A program made the translations under genes and the position numbers. Below are positions 1-13,799 of a DNA stretch of 64,000 nucleotides, in pieces; position 1 is the stretch's first letter; each line of letters starts with the position of its first letter. The stretch is from contig HG738137.1 in NCBI GenBank assembly GCA_000499405.2, forward strand, positions 25,969,832-26,033,831, written 5' to 3'. Source of the DNA: Onchocerca volvulus. Lineage: Eukaryota > Nematoda > Chromadorea > Rhabditida > Onchocercidae. The notes under the pieces are model-generated. The model made no database searches, had not been told where the DNA came from, and saw only the letters and a list, made by a program, of their open reading frames with translations.

Positions 1-3000
1 GGAAGGCATTTTTTTAGAGCAAGGTAAAAGTGGTGGTGGTGGCGGCGGTGGTGGTAGCTGTGCCAACAGACGCTTTTCGTCGATGCTAGTACCTGTAAAT
101 ACTGAACAAAGTGATACAAAAATATGCACCCTTTCATCAATAAAATACGTAAAAAGAACTCTTAGTTGATAGAATTTTGACTGCTCAATATCAAAAATAT
201 CTGCCAATGAATGAAATGGGAAAAATGAAAAAAATATAACAAAAAAAAAAAAAAAGAAAAATGATATGATAATCAGGATTAAAAGATCATCAATTGCGGC
301 AGCTAGTCTACTGGTAATAGCGTGACCTCATAGTTTAACTTGCTGAAAGAAGTTCACAATGCTAACCGTTGAAAGGAAGTAACTTGTCATAATTCTCACA
401 AAGAATTAGAGAAAATAGAATTGACAAAATTTTTGAAGAAATTTTCATGAATAAAGATAACATGAATCATCGAAAGACTAATTTCAGAACTGGCAAGCAT
501 TGTGAGCCTCTTACGTATTATCAGGACATGCACTGCTATTAAATGATTCAACAGTGCTGTTTCGTAACAATATATGAATTCAAAAATCTTTAACCAGCTG
601 GGAGAACAAAAATTCAAAATACTTCCACAGACTCACTTTCTCGAATATGACGCGATGATGGTGAAAGATGAGAATGGAAGTCAGGTGATGTTGCACACAT
701 GGAATCTTGTTGAACGACAAGTTGCTCTACTGATGATTTAGAAGGAAGGACAAAGTCGACATGCCTGCGTTTTTCCAACCCTGCAGAGGATGTACCAGAT
801 ACTGAAACTACCGGATGGATTGCATTTTGACGTCGTTTTTCCATTTCTAGTTTCTGCCTTTCAAGAGCTCTTTCCTGCTCTGTCTTATATTTGCTTGACA
901 AAAGCTGGGCCTGAAACAACTTCGCAAGCATATCGCAAAATCAATCACTGCAAAATATTTATAGAAGTAAGCACTTCGATGACTACATAAGAATTATTTC
1001 TCTTATTTTTTATCGGAACTTTTTTAATGAATATTCATCACTACTGATATACAATATAGCGACTAAAAGTAAAGTTTATGAATAAATCACCAATACTTGC
1101 GAAGAATTTACCTGTTTGTCGAAAATAGAGTCTAGTACGTCAACAGGTGCTTGCATCCTTAATGGGACTTTTTTACGGAAAACTTGGTCTTTTGTTTTGT
1201 CAGTATTTGATAACGACAGTGGTGGAGTGAAAGCACGTTTTGTTTTTTCCTATAAAAAAGCTTGTTTATATAATGGAATAATATGTGATCAACAAGTTCG
1301 AAAGATATTTAAAAAATTATACACTTCCTTTTAATTTTGAATGTTTTGCTTGACTGTATAAATAAAATACAATTTATCAATTTCCTGAAAAGAGTGATAG
1401 ATCCATCAAATTATACCCGCAAATCAACATTTGAACTATAGAATAAAGGTATTTTAAATAGCATAATTACCGTTTGTGGTGTACTGACCAGTGTCGCATC
1501 AGGATTCACTTTTCCGTCTTTTGTGATTAATTCGATTGAACAGGATGGAGCTTCTTTCCGTTTCAGTTCCGATGTCCTTTCAATGGTAGTTTTTAAAAGA
1601 TTCGTTTTAAACTTGATTCTGATCGAGCCTTTTGAAATCAATGCTTTAGCTGATTTTTCATTCACACTGACAATGTTTGCTGGTTTTGATGATTCTATGG
1701 AAAATGATTTCGAACACCGTTCTCGAGTACTTCTCTCATCTTCCTTTCTAATCACTTGATCCTCCTCAGAAATCAGCTTTATTGCAGAAGCTTCTGCCAT
1801 TTCATTTATTCCATTATCATCTTTGCTGATATTGTCAGCATATATCTGTCCTTCTTCAAGTAAAGCTTTCCGAGATTTCTTTCCTTTTCTTGTTTTATAA
1901 AGCCATTTTAATTCTTCATCATCACTGGAGCCAGTCAATTCTTCTTCTGCTAATATTTTTTCAGTAATATTTTTGTCGTGCTTCGGGTTCTGACGTTTGC
2001 TTTCATTCGGAGATGTTCTCAGCTTTTTTCGCTGAAAAAAGAAAGGACACTTCATAAATGCATTTAATCAGAATATAACTGAACGAAGTGAAACAATGAT
2101 ACTAGATTAAACATGCATATTCGATCAAAAATAGATAGACATCCGAAGCCTGTTGTGTAGTGTCTGATCAACTTTTAAACTATAGGAACATTTTGGGTGC
2201 GATTTTAATTTCAGAATTTCTCACTTCAGACAAATCCATTTTAAAATTCGTTTCTTCGTTCGATATTAAAGATCTTTCAGTCTCTAGCATATGGAACGGC
2301 TCCCCCTGAACTGCATTAGTATTGGATATGCAATGCGGTATGAAAGCTTTTTCTGCTTCCATTTGCACTTCATCAATTGAAGAGATATTCTGAAAAAAAA
2401 AAAGAAGCTATATGCAACCGAAAAAAAAAAGAGTATGGTTAGACATGCAATAAGAGAGCTTAGGAGTAGGAATTTATAACAATAATGATCGGGATAAATT
2501 ATAATTTCATTTATACAAATTTGAAAATGGAAAAAATTTAGAGCTCGATAATAGATTATTCATTTATAAATTTAAAAAATTTTTTTTTAAAGCGCTTTAT
2601 TTTTAATATAGCTTGAAAAATAAAGCGCTTCAAAAGAAAAAAATATTTAACTGGAAAGTCGCAGAAAATGATTTTACCGAAAGCTCGATAGAAAATGATT
2701 CTTCTATCAAATTGATCTCATCAACTTCTTCGCTATGCTGACTTTTTTTTGCTTTTGGAGAAATAATAGATTCTGTCTGCAACTCAGACTCATTTTCTTC
2801 ATCCTGGAATGAGAAGAATTTAAAATTCACATTTTCGGTGAAACTCAAACAAATGTTGTACAGCAGGCTATGAGAGGAATCTTCTTGAATTGCTTCCTGT
2901 TTTCTAAATTGATCCCAAAAATGATTATAAATTAATAAAGATAATAAAGACTTTGATTTTCAAGAATAAATAAAATTACCCCTTTCAACGACCTCTTTAT

Positions 3001-3626
3001 TCCTCTTTTTACAAGTTTTTCTGGTTGAGGTGGTGGAGAATATGTCTGTCGACTGTTACGTTCCGAAAGAACTGCTTCCTACAATAAACTGATATGTTAA
3101 CCATTATTACATGTCTATTTGATGCATATAATGTCAAATGATGAGTTAAAGGCTTTGGAAATGAGTTAAAGAAATAATCTAAAACAAACTAAAGTATTAT
3201 GTTATTATATTTTACTCGAGATACTTTGCTGAAAATTCGTGAAAATAATGCAAGCATTATTACTATAATTTAAACATTGTTATCAAAGATGAGAGCATTG
3301 ACATCATTAATACAGTAGTACTTTTCACTCTCTCGGCTACTGTATCATTACTTCACTACTGACATCACAGGATTAAATGCTGCAATCAATGGAGGCGATT
3401 ATTAACCTACCACTGGGAAGGATAATTAGAGTATAAATATAAATAATATCGATATTTGACAGAAGTTCTGTACCTGTAATCTATCGGCAAGTACATTTCT
3501 AGTACCCGTCGTATCAAGCCCTCTCTGTTTCAGTTCTCGTCGTAATCTTCCGGTATCATACAGCTGTATCATTGCTGGATTTAATGAATCACTACCTCCT
3601 GCACTTCTTCGACTTCTTGTTGCCAT
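1..3626 (-). CDS. SAP-domain nuclear protein, acinus-like candidate (3' end outside window)
   Basis: Predicted exons on the minus strand: 3474-3626, 2980-3078, 2678-2896, 2225-2389, 1471-2031, 1112-1249, 637-910 and 1-92; all junctions are in phase and give 567 residues before the window ends. Residues about 19-51 form a SAP motif (LYDTGRLRRELKQRGLDTTG, then NVLADRLQ), a helix-extended-helix DNA/RNA-binding module of chromatin and RNA-processing proteins. The rest is acidic, Ser/Lys-rich and low complexity (SSDDEE, KGKKSRK), with a charged helical stretch TEQERALERQKLEMEKRRQ and a run of eight prolines at the truncated end. An N-terminal SAP, a disordered charged middle and a late polyproline fit acinus (ACIN1), a splicing-associated ASAP/PSAP factor, but the RRM and RNPS1-binding motif that would prove it lie outside. 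SAFB-type or unrelated SAP proteins remain possible. Exon 2678-2896 is read as one block although a good acceptor sits at 2804-2806. Confidence 0.7.
31..57. repeat. GGT/GGC trinucleotide repeat encoding polyproline
   Basis: An imperfect GGT/GGC run lies inside the last visible exon of the SAP gene. On the minus strand it reads CCA/CCG codons and gives eight prolines followed by LLPCSKK. Such runs often vary in length between isolates. Confidence 0.8.
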
Positions 3627-5289
3627 TATACAAAATAGACAGACGACCCAAAAGTACAAAAATAATCTGTAATATTAGAGATTCCATCCAGAAATTTTAA
3701 AGACCCATGCAACATGGAAATGATGACCGGTACTAATTCCTTTCCGCAAATTTTCACAGAATCTATGAAAAAGAATGCTGGTTATCAAACTCAAAAACGA
3801 AAAACTCAAAAAGCAATTATTTACTTGCTTTTTTCAGCAATATTAAATTGATAAAAATTACCAACAACAGTAGATTTACTAAGCATCTGACTAATATCAC
3901 AAATACTAAGATAGCCATGGTGCCTATGATAGGAAATGAATAAGATTTTAAGGTTCTCCTTCTTAATATTAAAAAGATCCCATCAAAATTTGAAGGTATG
4001 CAAATGACTCATTTAACTTTGAAGAATCACATGCATTAGTCAACTTGATATCACTCGATACCAATAACATGGAATGTCAGCTAAAGTTATAATCTGTTAA
4101 AAAATATCACTTTCTAACAAATAAAACTGAAAATGAACTGAGAGAGAAAACTAAACTTCAGGAATCGAGATGCAACACGTTCCGTAATTTCGGCTTGATA
4201 AAATGAGAAACGTTAATCGGAAAACAAAAAGTTGGAATTTAGTTGTTAGTTGGAAAACAACAAACGTAAAAATACAATGAAGTAAAAACGGCCCATCTAG
4301 TCGAGTATGAGCTTAGCCGTGAAATACTGCTCGGCCCATTGCAATCGCAGCGTGTAGCTTTAATTCTATTTTGCGTAGGACTTGATGAAGAGCTTTTTCA
4401 TAGTTGTTAGTAGATTTACGTGGATTTGTTGTTGCTTAACGTACGCACGTCATTCACGTTCTGCGTGAATTTGACTGTTCCATACGTTACTCTTTTCTCA
4501 CTTTAAAATTGCCAACAAAAATTAGTAAAGTATTCAATTACTTTAATTTACTAGGCTTGCAAAAAAAAAAAAAAAACGTTTGTTTCACATCGAAATAAAA
4601 TGACAGTTTTTATTCTGAGAATCCAGACAAATCTTCGCTTCATTTAAGGACAAAAATTCTTATTTAATGTTAGCATATATGTGGATTTTTTTCTTTTTTT
4701 GCTTTGTAAAATTTTAACTTTGCTTCGACTTGTAGTCAGATTTTTACTTGGGAATGTGTAGGAAAACTTCATTTTATTTGTACTCTCATGATAATATTTA
4801 CTTACATATATTTTTAAAAATTGTGATATCACTAAAGCAAAGGTTTTTGTTTACAGATATCTGTATTCATGATTTATATATTTAAGAGAATTTTAGTTTC
4901 ATTAGAATATTGCATGAATTTTCTTTCCTTGGCAGAAAGTAAAGAATCCTTGTTTTTTTATAATTACGCATGAGGATTTCATTTCATGACGCAAGAGAAA
5001 TTTTTACTTGCAAGTACGAGAATTTTTGTCCCACGCAGAAAGATTTTTCTAATTCACGTGCAAATTTTGTGATCTAACGCATGTAAATATAAGCCACTCA
5101 TTATAATCAGATAGTTTCTTCGATGAACAATGCAATAAAATCTCTTTAAACTGAAAGAAATTAGTGTGCGTTGGTATATATGAAAAACTTTTACATGTGC
5201 TTTATTCTTATCTCATACCTTATTTCCTTATCTGGAACATCGCGTATTTCCACATTTAACTTGATAAATTTACGATTCCAGAAAAAGTT
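3627..5289. promoter_or_regulatory. Divergent intergenic region between the SAP gene and rpn-1
   Basis: No coding exon was recognised here. The two flanking genes point away from each other, so promoters for both should lie inside. The stretch around 4260-4500 is less AT-rich than its surroundings and includes an inverted repeat, ATTCACG at 4452-4458 and CGTGAAT at 4464-4470, around a 5-base loop. No TATA box or factor site could be assigned with confidence. Confidence 0.5.
5272..5281 (+). other. Probable spliced-leader (trans-splice) acceptor of rpn-1
   Basis: TACGATTCCAG ends 8 bases before the rpn-1 start ATG. An acceptor this close to the start codon, with no upstream coding exon, is the usual nematode arrangement for spliced-leader addition; a non-coding first exon is the alternative. 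Confidence 0.55.
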
Positions 5290-8200
5290 ATGGTTGAAAA
5301 AAAAACTGAAACGTCGTCTGAGAAGAAAAATACTACAACGAAGAAAGGCTTAATAGATGGTAAAGAGAAAGATGGGAAAGAAGAGAAAAAAGGAAAGGAT
5401 GAAATGGTCAGCTTGGATTTTTTACTTTTTTTTTTTCTTTTTTGGCGTGTTATCCAACTGATTACGTTAATAGAGGGTTTAAGCTAATTTCCGAAATTTG
5501 ATTCCGAGACAATGTTGATCAGTAGAATTGTGAGGTTCTATATGCATTTCTTGAAATAATGCAAAAAGTGAAGAGAAGAATCTGAAAAAGTAGTATTTTT
5601 TAAGATTACTACGCCATAATTTTGTTATGTTACATCACGGAAATATATTGCTTTCTGTTGCATATGACCCGATATTATCTTTTCCAAGAACCAACTATGA
5701 GCAAATCTAACTTTCTTCTGGCATAAGTTTTAAGCATCAGCGATAATTACATATATTTTAATTCTTTTCATTTCAGACAGAGGAAGATATTAAGTTGAAA
5801 GAAGATTTGGAAATGTTAATGCAACGTTTAAATGTAATATTATTCTTATTTTTCATTTTTTCCATTCTTATTAATTACGAAAAAAAAAAATGGACAGTAG
5901 TGGAAGTGATGTGTTTATCCTATTATTTTAAGATGAGGTCCATAAAATAGAACCAACAGTTTTTATTGATTATTTATTTTGAAAGTTAAGATAGTGATGC
6001 ACATATTTATTTAATAGATGATTAGTATTATGTTGTAGTGAAATAATTGTCTTAAAATCTCAAAATAAATGCTAAAAAACATTTCTTATTATCTAGATCA
6101 ATATTTAAAGAATAATTTTTAGGAACCGGATGTTTCATTATATCAACCCACATTGGAGACAATGAGAAGCATCATTCGTGCCTCAACAACCTCCATGACA
6201 TCGGTACCGAAACCATTGAAATTTATGCGTCCACATTATGCTACAATCAAAGAAATCCATAAAAAAATGTCGGAGGGACCGACAAAAGTTGGTTTTTATT
6301 ATAATTTTGCATAATGTATTAAAGAGTACCACTGTTATTGGACTAGAGCTTACTCAAAGATCTGAAATTGGCGTTTATTTAAATGTTTTAATTTAGAATA
6401 CCGTAATTCAAAATCATTTCAGTTCTTGATTGTCATAGCAGTAGACACCTAAAAAATAATGATCTTCTCTTTCAGTCGCTTTAATATTGACTAAAACTGT
6501 TGAAATCTAAAATCGTAGGATTTTATGCATTTTTTTCATGTGAATAATGTTAAGATATAGCAGAAATTTAGTGTTCATGCAAAGTAACTGCTTACTGAGG
6601 TATTGACAGTTATGTGCTGGCTTATCGATAAGTGCGGGATATCAATTGTAAGATGGTTAGTAATGAAAGGTATGATACTTTTATATCAAATTGATTTTTT
6701 AATTTTAAACTGGTTATAGAAACTCTGTGCGGACATAATATCAGTGCTGGCGATGACTTCAGATGATAAAAATGATTGTATCAATTATCGCATGATGGGA
6801 AAACATGAACCAATTGGTGATTGGGGGCATGAATATGTGAGGTGAGAATTTGGATTATTTTGATACATTTGAAATAGCTGTATACTAGAACCAACAGATA
6901 GTATGATGTAAGTCGATAGAATTTTTATGACCAGATCTATTATATTCAGACTTTATTTCAACTCAATTTATTTCATTTCTTTTTCATTTCATAAAATAGT
7001 AACTTCTGATTGATAATGAATTTTACATGCTCAGGCACCTAGCGATGGAAATGGCGGAGGAATGGCGTTCTTACGGCGATGGTACTGATGCTCATAATAA
7101 GCGTCGGGAACAGTTATTGACACTAACTCGAGAAATTGTACTGCATAATATGAAACATAACGCTGAAGTTGAGGCGTGTGATTTACTAATTGAAATTGAA
7201 AAACTTGATCTGCTGTCTGAGTATGTTGAAGAAGTTGATCATGGTCGGGTTTGCTTGTATTTGTTAAGGTATATCATTATTCTTTATTTTAAACAATATC
7301 AAATGCCAAAGAAATTATACTATGGAAAAGCGTGACAAAAAAGTTTCCTATAATTGCATTAATAAAGGAAGGTTAACGATATTAACTCCAAAACTTCTCT
7401 GATTTCAGAATTATTTAGAATATCAATAAATTTAAATTTACTTTTAAATGATCAGATGCAGAAGTGGTTTTCGCTTTCCATGAATGATTTCTATCCTACT
7501 TATGCCATGAAATTTTCGGATCATAATGAAGTTTCTTTCATCATGATCGAGTTATTATTAGATACATATTAAATCGGAAATATTTGAAAATTATTTTACC
7601 AATCTGTCTGCATTCTTTCAAGAAGTTTAATTTATTATTGCAATGCTTATTTTCAGTTGCTCACCATTAATGCCAGATCCCGATAATGAAATTTTGATCA
7701 AAACGGCGATGAATATCTACCGTAAATTCGGCAAGAATTTTGATGCTTTAAGATGTGCTATTATGCTAAATGCTGTCTCGACAATGCGCGAAATAGTCCT
7801 TAGCACAAAGGATATGTAAGTCTATATTTCTTTTCATTATTTCATTATTATTCGGTGTAAATTCATTTATTTGTAATCTGTCATTCATTCAACTCTCGCA
7901 TACCCCTTTGGTTTGAGTCTGTTTTGGGACAAAATGACTTCCAAATATTTTAACAGAAATTTTTCAAATTTCTGTGGGAGTTTTTTTTCTCTCTTTCTCT
8001 CTCTCTCTTTCTCTTCCAAGAAACTAGGAAACTATGAATCATCCCAAAAAGATCTTTTATTTATTTATTTATTTTTTTCAATTAGGAAGCTTGAGATGAT
8101 AGTTTTAGTAGATAAGTAGATAATACTAATAATTGTAATTATTAATATGGCATGACGATGAAGTGTTTTTATAACGTATTTGATAAGTAACGACATTTAT

Positions 8201-11200
8201 CAGAAAGTAATTTATTTGTGAGATAAAAACAAAGGCGAGGACGAATAAAGAAGCATTTCAGAAGAAATGAACATGGTGTATGACTATTAATGAAGTATTT
8301 TATTTAATCGTAGTAACATCGAGAAGATCATGTTAAACAAAAACTCGAATTTTTCTTTTTTTAAATAGCTAGCGAAATTCAGAAGCAAAGCAATTATTCG
8401 AATGTTAAAAACTATTCGTCTTCCTTTCAGATTGGAACAGAAGCAGATGGCAATTTTGTTAGGTCGACATCAGATTTTTCTTGAATTGGAAGGTGTTGAA
8501 AATGGCGATAAACTGATGGAACTGAATTCAAATACTAATCTACATGCATATTTCCATTCACTGGCCCGGGAACTTGACATTATGGAGCCAAAAACCCCGG
8601 AAGGAATTTATAAAAGTCATTTGGAGCAGAGTCGTGAGTTTTCTGATTTTTAGTTTGTTTTATAAGAATTTTTTTTTTCTGATGAATTTTTGTTACAGTT
8701 TCTATATGGTTGTTACTTTCTTCTAATAATTAACGAATACGAAATTATTAATCATTATCAAAAAGATAGTTTAGCAATGTAAAATTTTTTGTGGTCTTTT
8801 TGTTATAATTATCTATCTAGGACCGTTTGCTGGTTCATCTGCATCAGATAGTGTGCGATCAAATTTGGCGGCAGCATTTGTTAACGGATTTGTGAATACT
8901 GGTTTTGGAGTCGATAAAATGATGACGGAAGCAGAAGATGCAAGTCGTTGGTTCTATAAAAATAAAGAATATGGTAAGTTTTATTCTAGATATTTTTTGC
9001 ACATGTGTTCAGTGTTGCTGAAGTATTACTCCAAGTAGTTTAATAGTAGCATTTTTGAATTTTAATTTTTTTTTTCTTGAAGGGATGTTATCAGCGGCTG
9101 CAAGCCAAGGATTAGTTTGGCGATGGGATATCGATACTGGTTTAGCACAGTGCGATCGGTTTCTTTATGTTAACGATGATTTCATCAAGGTAGATATGTT
9201 TTGAACAGTACAAAGTTAACAGATGTTAAAATAAAAATCTATTTCAGGTTATTACAGTGAGACAAATATAACTAAATATTTTCGATTTTTTTCCTTGTCC
9301 TACTTCATACTAGTTCTATTATTTTTCAGGCAGGTACTCTTCTGGCAATAGGAATCATATCCTCAGGAATCCAGGATACATGTGATCCGGCAGCTGCACT
9401 TCTTATGGACCACATAAATAGTGATCGTACAGTTATGCGAATTGGTTCTATATTTGGTTTAGGCTTAGCATATGCAAATTCGAAGAGGGTTGCAATGTTG
9501 AAGAAAGAAGATGGCGGAGTTGTATTTGAACTCAAAAAATTGTTGTCAGATACGAAACCATCTGCTACATCTGAAGTAATTTTTGGTACCTTTTTTTTTT
9601 TTTCTTTATGCTGAGGCAAATGATTGAAGCATTAGTATTCTACTTATCGTTGAATTAATGAAATAGTTTGCAGATAATATAGTGAGCTTCTTATAGAAGA
9701 TTTATTTGAGAGCATATTTGACGTGCAGTTAATTTCATCATCATAAGGTGATCAAGAATGTCTGATAAGTTTGATAAATAGTAATCATGAATCTATCTTT
9801 AAGTAATTTCAAAAGTTTTAAAAATATTTAGGTAAAAGGATTAGCGGCATTATCGATAGGATTCATTTTGGTCGGTACTTGTGATCATATAACAGCGTGC
9901 GAATTATTCAATTATCTAAATGAAAAGACAGCTGTGGAGCTGCAGGACTCGAATTATCGTTTTGTTGCTCTTGGAATTGCTCTAATTTTCCTCGGTATGT
10001 TATTCTAAACATTTTATGTTTTTGCAGTACAATGAATTGAAGGAAAATGCTTACTTTTTCTTTCTTAGGTGCTCAGCAAAAGAGTGAGGTGTTTGTTGAA
10101 ATGGTGCGAGCATTGCCGGATCCGTTTGGAACAATGTTTTCAACGCTAATTGATGTATGCGCTTATGCTGGTACTGGCAATGTATTGAAAATACAAAAGC
10201 TTCTTCATATTTGTTCCGAACATTATGAAACGAAGGAAACAAAGGAGGCGAAAAAAAAGGTCAAGTTTTTGTATTTAGTCGGTTCCATGCTTTCCCATTT
10301 CTGTATTCTAATTTTCATTCGTGTATCTTCTATGCTTTCGTCTATATCATATTGCTTTTGCAATGTCATGTTATTAGTTGTTTTGTGCTATTACTTAATG
10401 ACATTATCTTAAAAGTAAAAGACGAAATTAAGACTGAGATATGCATAATTCAAAGAATAATATGTGGATATTAATATAATAGTTATTTGTTGCTATTTTT
10501 TTTGATGACACAGTCCTAATGGCTGTAGTACTGTGAAATAAACTAGCATCCGTAATAGTGAAATTAAGGTTAATATGATTTGATAAGTTAGTTGTCGAAT
10601 ATTTCTTCACTTATTATGAATATTCATATTGGTCGAGTTAGAGATTCGTTCTTCCTTTTTTTTTTTTTTGGGTATGTGAAAATCAAAAAATTATAAAGGC
10701 AAAGATTTGCATTGTATATCATGGCATATTAGTTTTGGAGGGAAAATAATTTAGAAGAAAATTATATATGGAGATAATATCTTAGAGCAGCTGACTGATT
10801 TTTTCGAAATCACAAATTCAATGAAATGTAGCATTGTTTCATAATTGTTATGACTAAGAAGCTTGCATTTCTTTTATAAATGTTTCCTATTTTCATTCAC
10901 TATTTATTTTTCATCATGGTCGTGATTGATCTTATCATAATATATTTCATAATATAACTGCTGTTAATTTTAGACAAATAAAGACGACAAAAGTGATACT
11001 AAAAAAGAAGGTGATGCTTCAAGCGAAAAACCGGATTATTCGTCACAGCAGGCAGTCGCTGTACTTGGTATTGGTCTCATCGCTATGGGTGAAGAAATAG
11101 GAGCGCAAATGAGCCTGAGGATGTTCGGACATTTGGTGGGTACTTCGAAATATTATGTTGCAAAAAATTAGATTGTTTCTCTTTTTTCTTTTTTTTTTTT

Positions 11201-13118
11201 TTTTTTGCCATGTAAATTTCATTGTCTATTGCAAATTTTCATAAAAGCATTGCCACTCACTTCATTCGTTGGTTCGACTATTGTCGCTTTTTTTGAACAA
11301 AGTAGTGATGAAATCTTTCAGATTCGTTACGGCGAACCGGTTATCAGACGTGCAGTACCACTGGCATTAGCTTTAATAAGTACATCCAATCCACAGCTTT
11401 CAATTTTGGAATCTCTTTCGAAATTTTCACATGATGCAGATGCAGAAACGGCTCACAATGCAATCTTTGCTATGGGTTTGGTAGGTGCTGGTACTAATAA
11501 TGCAAGGCTTGTTTCCATGTTACGACAACTTGCAAGTTATCATCACAAGGATCAGGTAAATAAACAGTATTTTGCATTAGATTATTTAGTATCATGCTCG
11601 CCTGTTGGTAATTGAATAGATGTCAGATATCTGTTGCACACATTATCAAACTAATTTTTTGCAGTTCAATTCAAAGCACCTTCCTCAAGTACGCATTTAG
11701 ATTTATTGAAGTTTACTGAAATTTCTTGAGCATTGGACTTCTGATTTCTCAACGAAATTATTCTGTTTTATATTCCATGGAAATGTGATTGTCTTGTTGT
11801 AGTTATTTAAAGTTCTAAATAGTTTAGGTAAGTCTAATGTTGGTTCGTTTGGCACAAGGCATGACACATATGGGTAAAGGAACAATGACATTGAATCCAT
11901 TCCATTCTGATCGTCAACTTATGTGTCCTGCAGCAGTTGCCGGACTTCTCACTATTTGTTACGCCTTTCTGGAAGCCAATAATTGTGAGTTCTCTCTTTT
12001 GAATTATAAAAAAAGAAAGAGCAAAATTATACCCAAAGTTTTTTATATCTAAAAGAAAATTTGTATTTGAAATTCTGTACTAAGATTTCGATTCATTTAT
12101 TGCTTTGCTCATAGTAGAGTTGCACAGTTGATATGATCGCGTAACATTTACTTGAAAACGGCTCATCATGTGGATTTTTGAAATGGTTTTCGAACCTTTT
12201 TATGGGTTTTGGTGATTTACAAATGCCAATTGATTATGCTGCTTTATCTAATGGTTTCAAAATTTTCGAAATGCAAGATATGCTTCTTATATGCAGGTTA
12301 CATTCATTGACTTAATGTGAGTTTATTTACAGCTGTATTGAACAATCGGCAGCATTATTTGCTGTATTCGTTGACTCTGGCAATGCAACCACGATTGTTG
12401 ATAACTCTGATTGAAGACGAAATGAATCCAGAAAATTTGAAACAAATAAATGTAAGCGTTCGAGTAGGACAAGCTGTTGATGTCGTTGCTCAGGCTGGCA
12501 AACCGAAAACAATCACTGGTTTCCAAACTCATACAACTCCAGTTCTGATGGCTTACGGTGAAAGAGCCGAGCTTGCTAATGAAGAATGTTAGTTTAATTT
12601 TTCATTTTTTTTTTCAAACTTTCTTTGAATTATTTTACTAACAGATATTAAGCAATATAAACAAAATGCATAGAGTGCTTTATGATATAGAAAATTTTTT
12701 CTCACTTTTTTGAATGATTGTTTTTTTGTTATTCATTTAACGATTATTTCACGTGTTTTTTTGGATTGAGGGAATTGTGCGCTTAGAGTTTTTAGAAAAT
12801 CGTTTCACACATTGATTAATTTTAATTTTGGAATATTTGTTAGTATTTCAGGAAATTAAGGATAGATTCGGAAATCTCACATTCTGTTCAGTTTCGATAT
12901 CTAATTTTAGTACTAATATATAATCACTTTTTAAATTTTAAATTGTTTAGTACCTCAGAAATATATCATTTAACGAATTTCGTTTGGAATTATTTACACT
13001 GTCCTATTCAGTATTTTCATTTTCAGATATCTCGTTGACGCCATATTTGGAAGGTCTGGTAATTCTCAAAAAAAATCCCGCTTATGAAGCTTCTGCCGTA
13101 GAAATAAAGAAAAAATGA
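5290..13118 (+). CDS. rpn-1: 26S proteasome regulatory particle base subunit RPN1 (PSMD2)
   Basis: RPN1 is the large scaffold of the proteasome base that receives ubiquitin, shuttle factors and Ubp6. Exons: 5290-5406, 5777-5833, 6123-6287, 6720-6841, 7035-7268, 7657-7815, 8431-8633, 8821-8973, 9083-9189, 9330-9575, 9832-9994, 10069-10259, 10974-11135, 11322-11555, 11828-11984, 12333-12587 and 13027-13118; they sum to 938 codons plus stop (human PSMD2 is 908 aa). Diagnostic blocks: [49 protein letters not shown], proteasome/cyclosome repeats such as [14 protein letters not shown] and [16 protein letters not shown], and the C-terminal [17 protein letters not shown]. The N-terminal 39 residues and a stretch near 632-655 are Lys/Asp/Glu-rich linkers, as in other animals. 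The ATG follows a near splice acceptor, supporting this start. A polyadenylation-like AATAAA lies at 13225-13230. No frameshift or premature stop was seen. Confidence 0.98.
7988..8015. repeat. CT-rich microsatellite in an rpn-1 intron
   Basis: An imperfect CT run with TTT interruptions lies in the intron between exons ending at 7815 and starting at 8431. It has no coding role. Confidence 0.7.
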
Positions 13119-13799
13119 TACATTTGGAGAATTATGTGAATTATTTTGTTTTATGTTGTTTTAAAAGTCTTTTAAATGAAAAACGAATAGAAAAGATTCT
13201 AATTTGTTGAAATCAATTTATTAGAATAAAAATAAAAAAGATCGAGGACTGCCTTTCTAATATGCGGCAGTGTCTTTCAGAGAAGATTGAGACTGTCATC
13301 TGATAAGTAAAGATCTGTTTTTATAGCCCAATTTTATTTTTTGAAATTCTTCGAATGTATTTATTTTTTACTAGCTTTGTGATATAAAACTTATTAAAGA
13401 AAAAAAAGTGCCCAAAAATTTGTGTTTTCTTTTCTTTTTTTTTTTAGCTATGTTTGATTATCATTAAGTAATGCCTTATCCGGGGTTTATAATATCAACA
13501 TCACTATTGATTCTGTCATTGGGAAGTTTAACGGATAAATTCCGTTACTTCTCCCGGCTATACTTGGTAAATACTGCACAGCATAAATATTGGTTGGGGA
13601 GTATAACTTTTCAAAATAATGATTTACATAATTTTAATGAAAAGTAAAAATTAGGATGAGTAGTTTCGTATTATTATTTTTTGCAGTACTACTGCTTTGC
13701 AGTAATATCAGGATTGTCTTACTTGAATATTGAACGATGTCCCGCAATTGCTTCTCATTTAATAAATCGAAGTTCCATCTCCTTGTTTGAAAAAGGTGA
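13119..13799. other. Spacer between rpn-1 and the snapin-like gene
   Basis: It holds the rpn-1 3' untranslated region with AATAAA at 13225-13230 and presumably the promoter of the next gene. No exon or RNA gene was recognised. Confidence 0.6.

Noticed and set aside
614..990. Overlapping plus-strand ATG frame at 790-990
   Set aside because: It is the antisense shadow of the SAP-gene exon 637-910, whose phase and splice sites are consistent.
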